Positions 37,101 through 50,000 of a stretch of 64,000 bases of DNA are shown here, piece after piece (positions within the stretch are counted from its first letter, which is position 1; each line of letters begins with the position of its first letter). The position numbers and the translations under genes are program-made. Under the pieces are notes generated by a model that was given only the letters and a program-made list of their open reading frames with translations, had not been told where the DNA came from and did not search any database. This DNA comes from Ricordea florida (lineage: Eukaryota > Cnidaria > Anthozoa > Corallimorpharia > Ricordeidae), in NCBI GenBank assembly GCA_949710005.1, contig OX453276.1, forward strand, positions 7,704,377 through 7,768,376. Direction: 5' to 3'.

Positions 37101-40100
37101 TTGTTGATCTCAGGATTCACAAGGAGATTCTGCATTTCACCTGGCGAGCTCTCTGGGGAGGGAAGAGTTGGTATCTATGATGCTGGCTGTTTGCGACATA
37201 GACACTGGACTGTTTAACAAAAAAGGACTTTTGCCAGTTCACTTAGCTGCAAAGAAAGGACACGTTGGGTGAGTCACTTTCTGTTAGATTGCCCAGTCGC
37301 AGCCAATTTTTTTCTTCTTTTATAAAAGGAGAAGAACATGATCTTTCATCTTTCCATGATAGAGCTATGTAAACCAATTCAGACTGAAAACCTGGCTGTG
37401 CTAAACTTCAGAATACCCCGCCACTTCATCAACATACTGATGAATAACAATAGAGTCAATTGTAATATGCCTTGTTCTTCAAAAGCATCCGACACACGTA
37501 AATGTAGTGGCGTGGTATTCTAGCCTACCTGTAGCTGCACCCTCCCCCCGAAGGAAAAAAACGTTTTTTCCTTCGGGGGGAGGGTGCGGCTACACGTAGC
37601 CTAGCGGTATTCTAAAGTTGCTCCACCTGACTGCTCTAAAAAGCAGGAGTATTGACACTTTCCTCGACAAAAAAAAACTGGAATTTGCTTTCTCAGTATT
37701 TGAGCAGGAACTACGCTGTAAGCCATTGTTTTTCTTTTCATTCACTTACATTTTTCCCATCGACATTTTCTTTAGTTTAGCTGGAGTGCATACCTGCAGT
37801 ATCTTTGTAACGTGTTTTTGCGTATTGGTTCTTTGTTATTTCGTTGTAGCCGCCAAAAGAGATACACTGATGAACGAATGATACGTACAGGAAAGAACTG
37901 GGCGCCCAGAAAAAGGTTCAAGTTCTAAACGCGTGAAATTTAATCCTTCGTTGAACACACGATAACACAATTCCACCCAGCACGGTTTTACGAAGGAGTA
38001 GTATAGTCGGAGTCAATTAAATACCACTTGAGCTAGAAGCTGTTTTTTTAGAAATGAAGCGTTCTTTTCCTATTTAGTCGGGGTCAATTAAATACCACTT
38101 GAGCTAGAAGCTGTTTTTTTTAGAAATGAAGCGTTATTTTTCTATATTTCCGATTAAAGCGTTGTTTTGGCTTGTTTCCGACTTCCGAAGATGCTCCGAA
38201 GATGACCCGAAGATTTCCGAAGATTTTCCGAAGATTTTCCGAGTGTTTTCCGAAAATTAATGAGCTATTTCAATTTAGACAAATATGCATACTATAAATC
38301 TTCGGAAAAACGTTGGCGCGCCAAAGGTATTTCCATTTAGAGAGTGGCTACACAAAAATTATTTCCATTTAGAGAGTGGCGCATCAAAGGTATCTTCAAA
38401 ATATGCCCACCGTCAAAGAGTTACGCTCTTTAGCACGAAGTTATGGACTGTCTGGTCGCTCGAAGTTGAAGCACAAAGCTGACCTACTACGAGCGATCGG
38501 GGAGGTTCGCGCCGCTGAGTGGAGGAAACGACTCCGGCGAGCGTTACAGACGGGGAGATACCCTGCTATAACCAGAGGGGATATAGAGAACCCCCACAAG
38601 AAGTGGCAGCGGGCTCGTGAACTCCGTCAACTTGCGAGAGAGGTCGACACCGCTCTTCTCGCGGAAGGTGTCCGAAAGAGGACTACTCCAACGATGAGGG
38701 CAGAAGCTCGTAGAAAAATTGAAAACCGTCGAGCTCCCTTAGCGAGATCTCTGGTTCGAGAAGGTGCGCGTATACTCGAAGAGTTGGATGGAGAGAGAGA
38801 GGGAGAGGAAGCTGGTCGCCGCTTCTGGAAGTGGTCTTTCTTCCGAGGCGTGGACGGTCCTCTGGTGGATCAGATTATGGATAAGCTCCACGAGAAGGTA
38901 GCCACCAGCTTCTCTCTGCGATACAGTTACACCTATCGACTCCGGAATATCGAAACTGGAAAAATTATGCTGTTTCACAAAATCGTAAAAGGCAGCCCTT
39001 GGATCCAGCGGCTCGAGACGCAAGCCAGAGACTGGGTGCAGGCGGAAGACGAGAAGCGCTTGATTGGTGACCAAATCGAGCGACCTAACACCAAGTGGGT
39101 CTTCATCCGATTTATCTCTGTGACCGTAAAAGCTGTAGTAGATCGGCAGGCGCCTTTGTTGGGGACAGGACCACTCCCAGATTGGCTCCGAAGAAAGCCT
39201 GGGATGTAAACCTTGGATACATATGAAGATAACCTCTGCCTCTTTCGTTGTATAGTGGTCCATCGTGGCGCGCGCGTGGATCGTTGTACCAGCCAAGCTC
39301 GAGCTCTTGCAAGAGAGATATACAAATCACCCGAGACTTGTCCAGGGATCTCTCAGGACGAGCTGCGGAAAGTAGAGGCCCACTTCCGGCTAGGGATCCG
39401 GGTATACGAACCACAAGAGTCTGGAGATTGGCTGCATCGGAGACACTCGGCTCACTATGAAAAAGTAGGCACTCCACCAATGACGATCGGCGTCTACGAG
39501 GGGCACGCGTTTCTCATTCACGATATCCAGAAACTCACGAAAAAGTTCGTGTGCGGGGAGTGCAATGCAAGGTTCACAAAGTCCTGCCATCTCCATCGCC
39601 ACGCCGAGCGTTGCACCCAATGTGAGACAAAAGTTGTCTGCAAAGGAGAGAAAGTGGAAGCTCCGCCGTCTGCCTTTGAGAAGGCCTTCTACCCACAAAA
39701 ACGGGATAGCGTCCAAGCCGTCCAATGGCTCGAATATGAAGCCCGCACCAGAGGGATCCATATCCATCACCAGCTATGTGGGCATGGAGGCGAACGAGTG
39801 ATAGAAGGTTTCGCTGTAGACGGTTATGATCCCATTTCAAAGACCATCTTCCAATTCAACGGGTGCCTATGGCACGGGTGCAAACGCTGTTTCCCATCGC
39901 CGAAGCAACGCCAGGAGCAACTTCGGAATCTTTCCAAGAAAAAGGGCAGCCCTGTTACACGCGAGATAGCATACCAACAGACGCTCGAGCGAGAAGCCAA
40001 AATCCGAGCTGCAGGGTTTCGCCTTGTGGTTCGGTGGCAGCACGAGGAGCCAAAACCTTGGAGAAAAGATCGCATCCTCGAACAAAAAACCGAGACCTAC

Positions 40101-43100
40101 CCCCACGCGATCGTGTATGACTTCGAGAGTTACCTCGACAAGTCCAGTGCGAAAAAACCGACCGCCGATTTGACTATAGAGGGAGACCACGTTCCTATCT
40201 CCGTCTCCATATCAGACACCCTGGATCCGACTCCCGAACACCTATGCGTACGAGAGTCAGAGTTGTTGATCGAAGAATTTGTTCGAGCGCTAGAACGACG
40301 GGCCGTTCGGATACGCGAACATGTTAACGCGAGGTTCCTGCCCGACACCATCGAGCTCTTACCAAAAAAGTATCGGGAAGCGATCGAAGAGTGGTGCGAC
40401 CAAGTCCCTGTTCTTGGATTCAATTCGGGGAAGTACGATTTGAACTTGATCCGAAACCACTTCGTCCCAGAAATCTGCAAGACGACCGACCAGTCCATCA
40501 AAGTGGGGTGTAAGGAAAACCAGGTTATGTTTATCACAACTCCGGGCTTCAAATTTCTGGACGTTTTGAACTACATCGGTCCTGGCAAATCCTACGATGC
40601 TTGGGTCAAAGCCTACGGTTGCACTCTCACGAAGTCTAGGTTTCCGTACGAATGGTTCGACTCGCCCGACAAGCTCGACTTCCCTGGCCTACCGGACTAC
40701 CCACAGTGGTTTTCAAAACTGAAAGGCAAATATCTTCTTTCCCTTTCGGAATATCGAGACTGCAAGCGGGTATTCCGGGAGAAGGGGATGCAGACCTTCG
40801 CGGACTGGCTCCGATACTACAATAATCTCGACGTGGGCCCCTTCGTCGAAGCACTGGCCAAAATGCGCGACTTCTACACCGCGTATGGAATCGACATCTT
40901 CAAAGATGCGGTAAGTCTCCCTGGGGTGTCGATGAGGTTCGTCTTGCGAGGCACACTTCGCAGCCCCAACCCGCCCGAGCTGTATGCCCCCAACAAAGAA
41001 GCGTACGACATGCTCAAAGCGGCGGTTGTCGGAGGTCCTTCAATTGTATTTACCCGCTACCACGAGGTGGGGGTCTCGCGGATCCGGTCGCACCAATACT
41101 AGCCTACGGCCCAGGCCCACCAATGTCAACGCATCCTCGGCTACGACGCGAACGCGCTCTACCTCTCTACCATGGCAGCCCCTATGCCTTGTGGGGAGGG
41201 AACGGTGAGCCACTGTCGTAGACCGAGCAATGTCGACGGATTTGTGAGGGATCTACGAGAAGGAAGGTGGTTCGGGTTCGCCGAGGTTGACATCGAGGTC
41301 CCCGAACACCTCTGGCCAAAGTTCGAAGAAATGCCCCCGCTTTTCCACAGCAAGAAGATCCCCATCGAAGCGGTTCCCCAAGAGATGCTGGACTATCTCG
41401 AGCGAATGGGACGAACCCGCTCAACAGAGCCGAAGCTTGTCGGACCCCTATGGGCCAAGAAGATTCTGTTGTACGCCCCTCTGCTCCGCTGGTACCTCGC
41501 CCACGGTTTGGTTGTGACCGCGGTGTACCGGACGATCGACTATCGACCCCAGAAAATCTTCGGTTGGTTTGTCGACCAAGTCACAGAGGCTCGGCGACAA
41601 GGCGATGTGGTAAAAGAGAAAGCCCTCCTGACCGATCTCTTCAAACTACTAGGGAATAGCTGCTACGGTAAATTCATCGAAGCGCTGGAGCGGCAGACAT
41701 TGGTCTCCTACACAGATGACGAAGCGGTTGTCGATCGTGCTCTCCGCTCTTCCTGGTTCGAGGACCTCGACGAAATAGGTTCCGCCTACGAGATCCACAG
41801 GAGGAAGCAGAAGATAGAAATCACCCGCCCATTCCAAATCGGAATCACAGTCTATCAGCTAGCCAAACTACGGATGCTCGAATTCTACTACGACTTCCGT
41901 ACGACTTTCGTAGACCGAAGCTCCTTCGAGCTCCTACAGATGGATACCGATAGCCTGTACATGGGCATCGCCGGGAAAAACCTGGACGACGTCGTCCGCC
42001 CTGAGCTCCGCGAAGAGTTCGAGGGCTGCAAAAAGAAATGGCTGGCTTGGGATAAATGGAGCGGTCGGACGCCGGGCCTTTTCAAACTCGAGTTCGAGGG
42101 AACCCGGGCCATCGCTCTATGCAGCAAGGCGTACTACGTCGACGATGGGACAGGAAAAAGCAAAACCTCGGCGATGGGGATGTCCAAGAAAGACAACGAT
42201 TTGACCTGGGGCCGATACAAACCAACCCTAGATGGAGCGCTCGACCGGGCAGAAAACCGGGGATTCCGAATGGACCACGGGAAGATGACAACTTACCACC
42301 AGGAGAAACTCGGGCTCTCCGCCTACTACGACAAGAGACGAGTTCTACCCGACGGGATTCACACCGAACCCCTTGAGTACACTTTCAGGGGGTAATTCAG
42401 TATTCCAAGGCACTACCTGCAGCTCCTCGCGGACAAAGCCTCGTTTGGGTCCGTCTCTGAGATAGTAGACCACAGGCTCGCCAGGTCGAACAATCGCGCG
42501 TTCTTGCTCGAGAACCTCGAGACTCCAAATTGGGTCTGTTGCACGTCTTCGCCCACCCTCCTGTTCACCAGGCTGGTATAAATATCGTACGCTGGCGTCA
42601 GACGAAAGTCTCTCTTCCAACAAACCAACCGCCCTCCCCGGTACAACAGCAGAAGGTTTTTGTACCACCGATTTGGATTCGATGGCATCCTGCGGTTTTT
42701 TTCCGATCAACCGCGTCGGTTCGTTGTTCAAAGCCGCGACAACCGCAGGCAACCGAACCACCCACTGTACCGATCTTTCTCCTTCGGGAAGAAGCATCTC
42801 CTGGGCGTACTGGTAACCGAACAACCGCTCGGCTATAGTCCTGTTGAACCTCTCAACGATCGCTTGGTCTCGGTGGATGTCCACTCGGCCACGCCGGACT
42901 TCGGTTTTGTGGCGAGCTAGTAGTGGCAAGACAGCTCCCATGAACTCTTTTCCCGGGTCGACTTGAAGTAGCTTCGGCCACTCGAGAGGGCTTCGCTTGT
43001 AGATGCGCTCCAACGCTCCAGCGACTTCTCTCGCTTCCTTGGAAGCCAAAGGTTCAGCCTCCTTGTAGCGCGAGGCAACATCGACCACGGTGAGAGCATA

Positions 43101-46100
43101 CTTGTAAAGCTTCCGCCCTCGCCCAGGTCGGTCGTGAGGAAGAAATAGAAGATCGGCCTGATGAACCTCGTTTGGTGTTGAGACATTGAACCTCGGCCTT
43201 GGTATGCGCTATGGAGGCGGAAGGTAGATCTGCCAAATTGCCTGTTTTTCTAGCCAAGCCAGGGCTGTATCTTCAGAGACGCCAGCCGCGTCCGCCAACT
43301 TCTTCGATGCGGCGTGCCCCTTCCAATAGCCCTGAGGGCTGTAGTATATCTCTTCCATTGGTCTATAGCTACATCGGGAAAAAAGCTATTGTGGTCTCAC
43401 AACCATCGGCTAGCAGCATACCCAATGGCGAGCATCCCACCCCCTACATAGGCTAGTTCACCTGTTCGTTGGGAACTCAAAGGACGGTAATAATCGCTCC
43501 ATTGCGGGGCGTCAACCGCTGTGGCGTACAGGTCGAGAGCGCGGTTCATTGCGGCTGTGTCTTGGTCAGCTCTATTGCGCAGGCGTTCCTGCTCTACTTC
43601 CCAATCTGCCAGCTTCTCGCGGCGTTTTTGAAAGGCAGCCCAGTCAGCCTGGTACTTCTCCAAGGCTTTGTCGTGACGCTTACGCTCAGTCGCCATTGCA
43701 TCGGGACCTTTCCCAGAAATCGCCCGAGCGAGATACGACCCACCTACAAAGGCCGTAGCGTTCAGGATAGCCCCACCTACCATAACTGCTATGCTTACCA
43801 TCTCTACTCAGTTGGGATTATCTTTTTATCAACTAAGTATTGTCTAGCTGCTACCGCTCCTGAGAGAACTGCAACCCACTTCGCGTAGTTTTCAATCGAC
43901 GAGGAAGGGTCCGAAATCATAGGCGTTTTGAGAATTTTTTCCCCACCCAACCGATACCTGCAGCAATGCCTGTCAGAGTTGCTGCTTCGACAACAGTGGA
44001 GACGACTTTGTTGTCCATCGAGACTATACAATACAAAAATCTATTTCATAAGTTCGAGAGATCGCGCAGGCTCGGGTGGCGGGGAGCCCTCCGGTCGTCG
44101 CAGACTTGGCTGTTCCATAAGTTCGAGAGATTGCGCAGGCTTGGGTGGTGGGTGGCCCTCCAGGCGGGCACTAAGTGTGCTGCGCGTCGGTAGACTTGGC
44201 TGCTGCTTGAGATGCTCTAGATACAGACTATACAGACTGGCGAAGAGGCTCCCTGCAGCAATCAGCAGCCCCCAATTGAAAGAGCTCCAGCTTGCTCCGG
44301 AGCCTCGGTGTGGTTCCTCGAGCTCTCTATCTCTCTCGTGTTCCTGCTCTCGAGCCAGAGCTTGTCGAGCTGCTTTGTTTCTAGCCGCGATGGCACGACC
44401 AGCCGCGATCCTATTAGGATTCTTCTGTTTAGTCGGTTCTCGGGTTGCTGTAATACGATCTTCTTCCATCACTTTCAGACAAGATACTATACAAACATCA
44501 AAAACTACTAGTATCTTTCAGTAAACTCTGAGTAACTATCAGTAAACTACGAGTAATTATCAGTAAACTCTGAGTAACTATCAGTAAATTACTAGTAATT
44601 ATCAGTAAACTCTGAGTAACTATCAGTAAATTACTCATGTCTATCAGCATCAGCAAGAGGCTCGCTAGCAGTCTTCGAGTCTACGACGCACTGGCTGCGC
44701 TTTGCGTCGACCACGCTTCCCTCGAAAAGGACCGCGGAGAGCCTCGACAACCAGTCTCGACTTCCCGGAAGCTGTTGGACCGACTATAAGCAGATGCCCG
44801 GGTATCAAGTCGGTGAGAAAATCCATCTAGGCTATATAAGGAGGCGATTAATAGTAGACGACTTGGCTACCTAGGTCGAATGCTGCGTCACCTAGGAGGA
44901 AGACGTGGCAGTTGACATTACCACTGCCGCCGGTCTTTCGATAGATCCGGAACTGAAGATTTGTTCCCGGACTGAGGGCTGCTTGTCCGTCGCCGTGCAC
45001 AAGGTGGTCACGAAACGTGCGGAGATCCATGAAGATCCCATATTTGTCATGAAAGAACCCCGTAGGTCTGACCACCGAGAGTGGAGCTGGGGGGTGCACC
45101 AACCATTCTGCGCCGGATCGCGCCGTCTTCCAAATATCTGCGGGTCACATACCTCTGGGATACAGCGTGTTGGGGACATCGTTTAAGTTGAACTCAACCC
45201 TTGTCACGCCTGGGTTCAGGAAGACTTCGCTTTCTCGAGCTCCCGAGGTGTGCTGGTTGACGAACAGTAACAGGACACCCACAAAGCTTTTGAGTTGTGT
45301 GGGGATACTGTCTGTGAGAATTGGATCGGTGGCCTTCGCAAAGGAGATCACTTTGTAGTGCGAGATGCGGTTGTAGAAAACCGCTCTAGGGACGTGCTGC
45401 GCCACAGTGAGCGACTGGATGACTTGGTACACCAATTCGATGTTTTTCAGTTCGTAGGTGCCAACCTTGGTCGGATCCGAGCTTCGGATGACATCTTCAG
45501 GGGCGGCTAGTGTGAGCTCCAACCGAATCGGTGGAAGACTAGCCGTATGGAGAGCGCCGTGGGTGCGAAGGAGCTCGAGATCGAGTGGTAGCAGATACTT
45601 GGGGAAGGCTACGGCAATTGCCACGTCCCCCGCCACATCGCCTTTGTCTCCGGCCTCTGAGCGGATTTTGTTGACCGCGGTTGTCTGGATCCCTTGTTCG
45701 ACGCGATCGGCACGCTCTTCGGTGGGAAGCCACAGGTCGGAGAACACTCCAACAAGGTCGGCTCGATCCAGGTCCTCTAGGGTTTTATCACCTATCTTGA
45801 CTTCCCTTCTCCGAATCAAGCAGCGCCCCATGTTATCGACGACGCGGTTGTTGGCGTGTTTCGACACTCCGCCTAGCTCCACATCGGCCAAAAGGGCTAG
45901 GGTGTTTGGGACTAGGACGGTGTCGGCGGGAAGTCTGGGGATGTTAACGTACAAGACCGCTTTGGGTTTCGCCTCGCTACGATGTAAGGTCAGGCGGTGG
46001 GTGACGCGATCTCCTTTTGCGGCCATCAAATTGCGCGGCTCCTCCCGCGGGTCAACCGTCTTGGAGATGTACGCCATTTTTACTTGTCTTGTATGTATAG

Positions 46101-46995
46101 GCAGAAACAAAAATGGATATCAACCCTGATGAGATGCCTTTGATACCCCCTGATGAGCCCGCCGGCGCTGAAGGTGGCCCCAGCTTCGACCCCGCCGATC
46201 TGCCGGAGGGTGGAGAACAAGTCGGGATGTATTCCTTAAGATCGCGAGGTCGTCCCTGTGAGCCTGCCACAGCAGAAACGTCGTTTTCGTCCTTGGGGCA
46301 GGGGGCACGACCGAAAACGAGGATGGTGAACAACCCTGCTACTGGGAAGCCAATCCTACAAAGAATGTTAGAAGATGCGAAGCTCGAGGTGGAGAGCGAG
46401 TTTCCCTACCTTGACGGAGTCGAGATCGGCGTGCGCGATGGTCGTACTGTGATTCGTGATGGGTTAGACGAAAACTCGACGTGGCGCACACTGAAAACCG
46501 TGGAGGGACATTTAACGAAGACATTCTCTAAAGAATTGAAAGAACGACTAGGTCCATCCACGGACGAGATCTTGGAACGGAATAACGCCAGAACTCAGGA
46601 GCTAGAGCAGCAAAACCGACAGGACGAGGAGATAAGAGACACCACCGATACTTCACCGGAAGATAGGCGTGCCGCTGAGGCGCGGATTGCAGAGCGTGAG
46701 GAAGAGATTCAAGAACTCGAGCGAGAAAGTGAAGCCGTTGAAGAGCGAATGTCTCTGCGGGACCGCGTTCGGGCTATTTTCAAGAAATACGGAGTGGGGA
46801 TCCTGGGGGTTCTCGTAGCTGCTGGAACGGTCATTGGTGTTATCTTGGGGGCTTTACAGCGGGGACTCGCCGGAGTAGCACAGGGTGTAGGCCGAGGGTT
46901 GAAGGCCATCGGAAAAAAGATCGGGGACCTTCTCCCTGGAGCCATAGGCGCCATTGTCTCATTCCTCTTCCGCACGGCCGGAGAAGCTGTTGGTT

Positions 46996-47026
<31 letters not shown>

Positions 47027-50000
47027 GACTTGTATAGCGCTAGAACTATACAAAAATATTCAAAAGCGCTTTACATTAAGTTAAAATAAATGAATAAATA
47101 GAAATCACTAAACTTTAAAACTGTTTCAACAACTATGCTAAACTTTAAAACTATTCCAACAAATCAAAAGCTTCCTTAAAAAGAAATGTTTTCAGTTGCT
47201 TTTTAAAAATGGCGAGGCTGCTACTTGTTCTTATAGTTAATGGCAGCGAGTTCCATAAAACAGGTGCAGCATGAGCAAAGGCCCGATCCCCAAGTGTAGA
47301 GCAGTTGACTTTTGGAACGACCAGAAGAGATTTTGCAGATGAACGAAGAGCGTAATTAGCAGCTGGTTTCAGGGATAAAAGATCTTTTATGTAGGAAGGA
47401 CTTTGGTTGTGTAGTGCCTTGTAAACAAGAAGAAGCAATTTAAACTGAACTCTAAACGATACTGGAAGCCAATGTAAGTCGATAAGAGCGGGTGTGATAT
47501 GATCAAATTTCGCAATCCGAAAAATCACTCTAGCCGCGGCGTTCTGAACTTTCTGTAAACGATCAAGCTGGTATTTAGGTAGACCAAATAGAAGTGCATT
47601 GCAGTAATCAAGGTGCGAAGATACAAAGGCGTGGATCAGTGTCTTTGTGGATTGCGCGGTAAGGAATTTTCTTATCTGTCTTATGTTGTATAGTCCGCGA
47701 AAAGCCTTGCTACAAATCTTGCCAATGTGAACATTCATTCGCATATGAACATCGAACCAGGCCCCAAGGTTCCGGACGCTTTCTAACGGTTTAATGACAG
47801 TGTCGCCAATGATAATAGAATCAATAGATGTTTTTTCAAGTTGTTGACGAGTACCAATAATTAGAAATTCAGTTTTCGCGTCATTGATCATTAGACGATT
47901 ACCAATAAACCAAGAGCGGACATCAGCGATGCACTTTTCAATGACAGAGACAGCGTTAAATTCCGAATGGATAGAACAAGGTCGGAAGGAAAGGTAAATC
48001 TGGGTGTCGTCAGCATAACCATGGACGGAAGGGAGGTGCTGTGAAATAATGTTAAAGAGACGGGAGACGTAAAGAGTAAATAAAATAGGGCCCATGCAAC
48101 TGCCCTGGGGGACTCCACAGTTCAGATTGAAGTCGTCAGAAGTCTTATCACCGACAAGTATACGTTGTTTGCGACCAGACAGAAATGAGTCGAACCAATT
48201 TAAAGCAGTTCCGACGACTCCAAAATCCTGTTGTAAAATATTGAGAAGAATGCAATGTTCAATGGTATCAAAAGCAGCACTTAGGTCCAAAAGTACGAGA
48301 AGTGTCACTTGCTTATTATCCATACTCATTAAGATGTCGTTTTGAACCTTCAATAGAGCAGTCTCTGTCGAGTGATACTTACGGAAGCCAGACTGGAATT
48401 TAGGAAGAGGGGCATTTTTCTCACAGTGGACGAGAAGTTGTTGAAGTGCAGCCTTTTCCACTACCTTGGAAATGAATGGAAGATTACTAACTGGGCGGAA
48501 ATTTTTGTAGACCAAATCAAGTCCAGGTTTTTTCAATAGAGGGATGACAACAGCGGTTCTGCAATTTTCTGGAACGGAACCACTGAGAAGAGAGAGATTA
48601 ACCATCTCAGTGATAGAGGGCGCTAATACATCAAGACAGGACTTCACTAGCCATGTAGGAAGAGGATCCAACCGACAAGAGGCATTAGAAGATTCACGAA
48701 CAATCTTACACACTTCTCCTATGGATAACGAAGAAAAATTCTCCAGATTCTCCTTCGGAGTGACAGGAACAAGTCGAGGCACTTGAACTTGAAACTTGTC
48801 AAGATTTTCCTTAATGGTTTCAATTTTTTTGAGGAAAAAGGTGCCAAATTCGTTTGCAAGCTTAGTGGGATCATCGTGCTCTGGAAGAGCCATCTCAAGT
48901 GGTTCCCTGGACAAAGAATTAACCACACAAAATAGCTTGCGAGAGTCACCCGCACACTGATCAATTAGGTTTGAGTAATAATTCACACGTGCAGATTTAA
49001 GAAATGCAGAGTACTGATTACGAACTCTATGGTAATTATTCCAGTCTCCAGGGAGGTCAGTTTTCAAGGCTTTCTTTTCAAGGCGACGACGTTTACGCTT
49101 GAGTTGTTTAATGTCATCATTAAACCACGGGATCTTTGGACGATTTTTTATAATCCTTGTCTTAAGCGGGGCATGCTTGTCCAAAATGTCATTAAGGGTA
49201 GTGTTAAAACAGTCGGAGAGTACATCAATGTTGTCCCAGTGTACGCTTGCACAAAGCATAGAAGAGGCAATATCAGCTGAGAATTCGGCAATATCAATAT
49301 TTTTGAGTTTACGAAAAGTCAATTCTTTGCATGATAAAGCTGGTCGCGGCAAACCAATAGGGCACTGAATAATAAAATGATCAGAGATGGGAAAAGTGGC
49401 TTTCTTAGCCAAAAACGTCTGGCTTTTGATCGTAGCTGTGGTCGTGTTTCTCATCGAGCGCTACAAGAAGAAGTCTACCTAAACAACCACCAAGTCGCAC
49501 CTGCGACCACAACAGTGACTGCAGCTAGATTTCGCTCGTGCGAGGACGGCGCGACGGGGGCTTTAGTTTTCGGTGTTGTTTTCGTGACAATGGGACCTGG
49601 CGTTTTTATTTTCGGCGCAATGGGGGTGCGCTTATGTGTCCTCTCGTTTACGTTAGGATTGACCCCGAAAATCATATCGCTGGTCGCTTTCTGGAGCTCG
49701 TTGTTGTACCCGAGAACGCTGTCTGCATTGATAACAAGACGGCTGGGGAGCAACCAGAGCCCTGGGGCGACAGCCAGATTCAGCTGAGCCCGGGCGTCGG
49801 ACAAAGCTCGTTGATAGTTCTGGATTCCGACGGCGATATCATTTACTACGATGATCTCCTCTAGTAGTTGTCGGAACATTTGACGAGTCTTAACAGCACT
49901 GCCACTCGCCCCTACGATAGTGGACCGTGTTTTGACTTGCGAGCCAAGAACACAATAAACTAAAGCCTCGATACTACGATTGAGACGCCCCATGCCAGCC

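Noticed and set aside
43054-43257. Alternative minus-strand ORFs over the integrase N-terminus
   Set aside because: They are other frames; the integrase frame itself is readable across the TAG at 43211-43209.
44892-45179. A frameshift in the capsid gene
   Set aside because: The continuation after the TGA is in the same frame (44848-45144); the overlapping ORF in another frame is a shadow.
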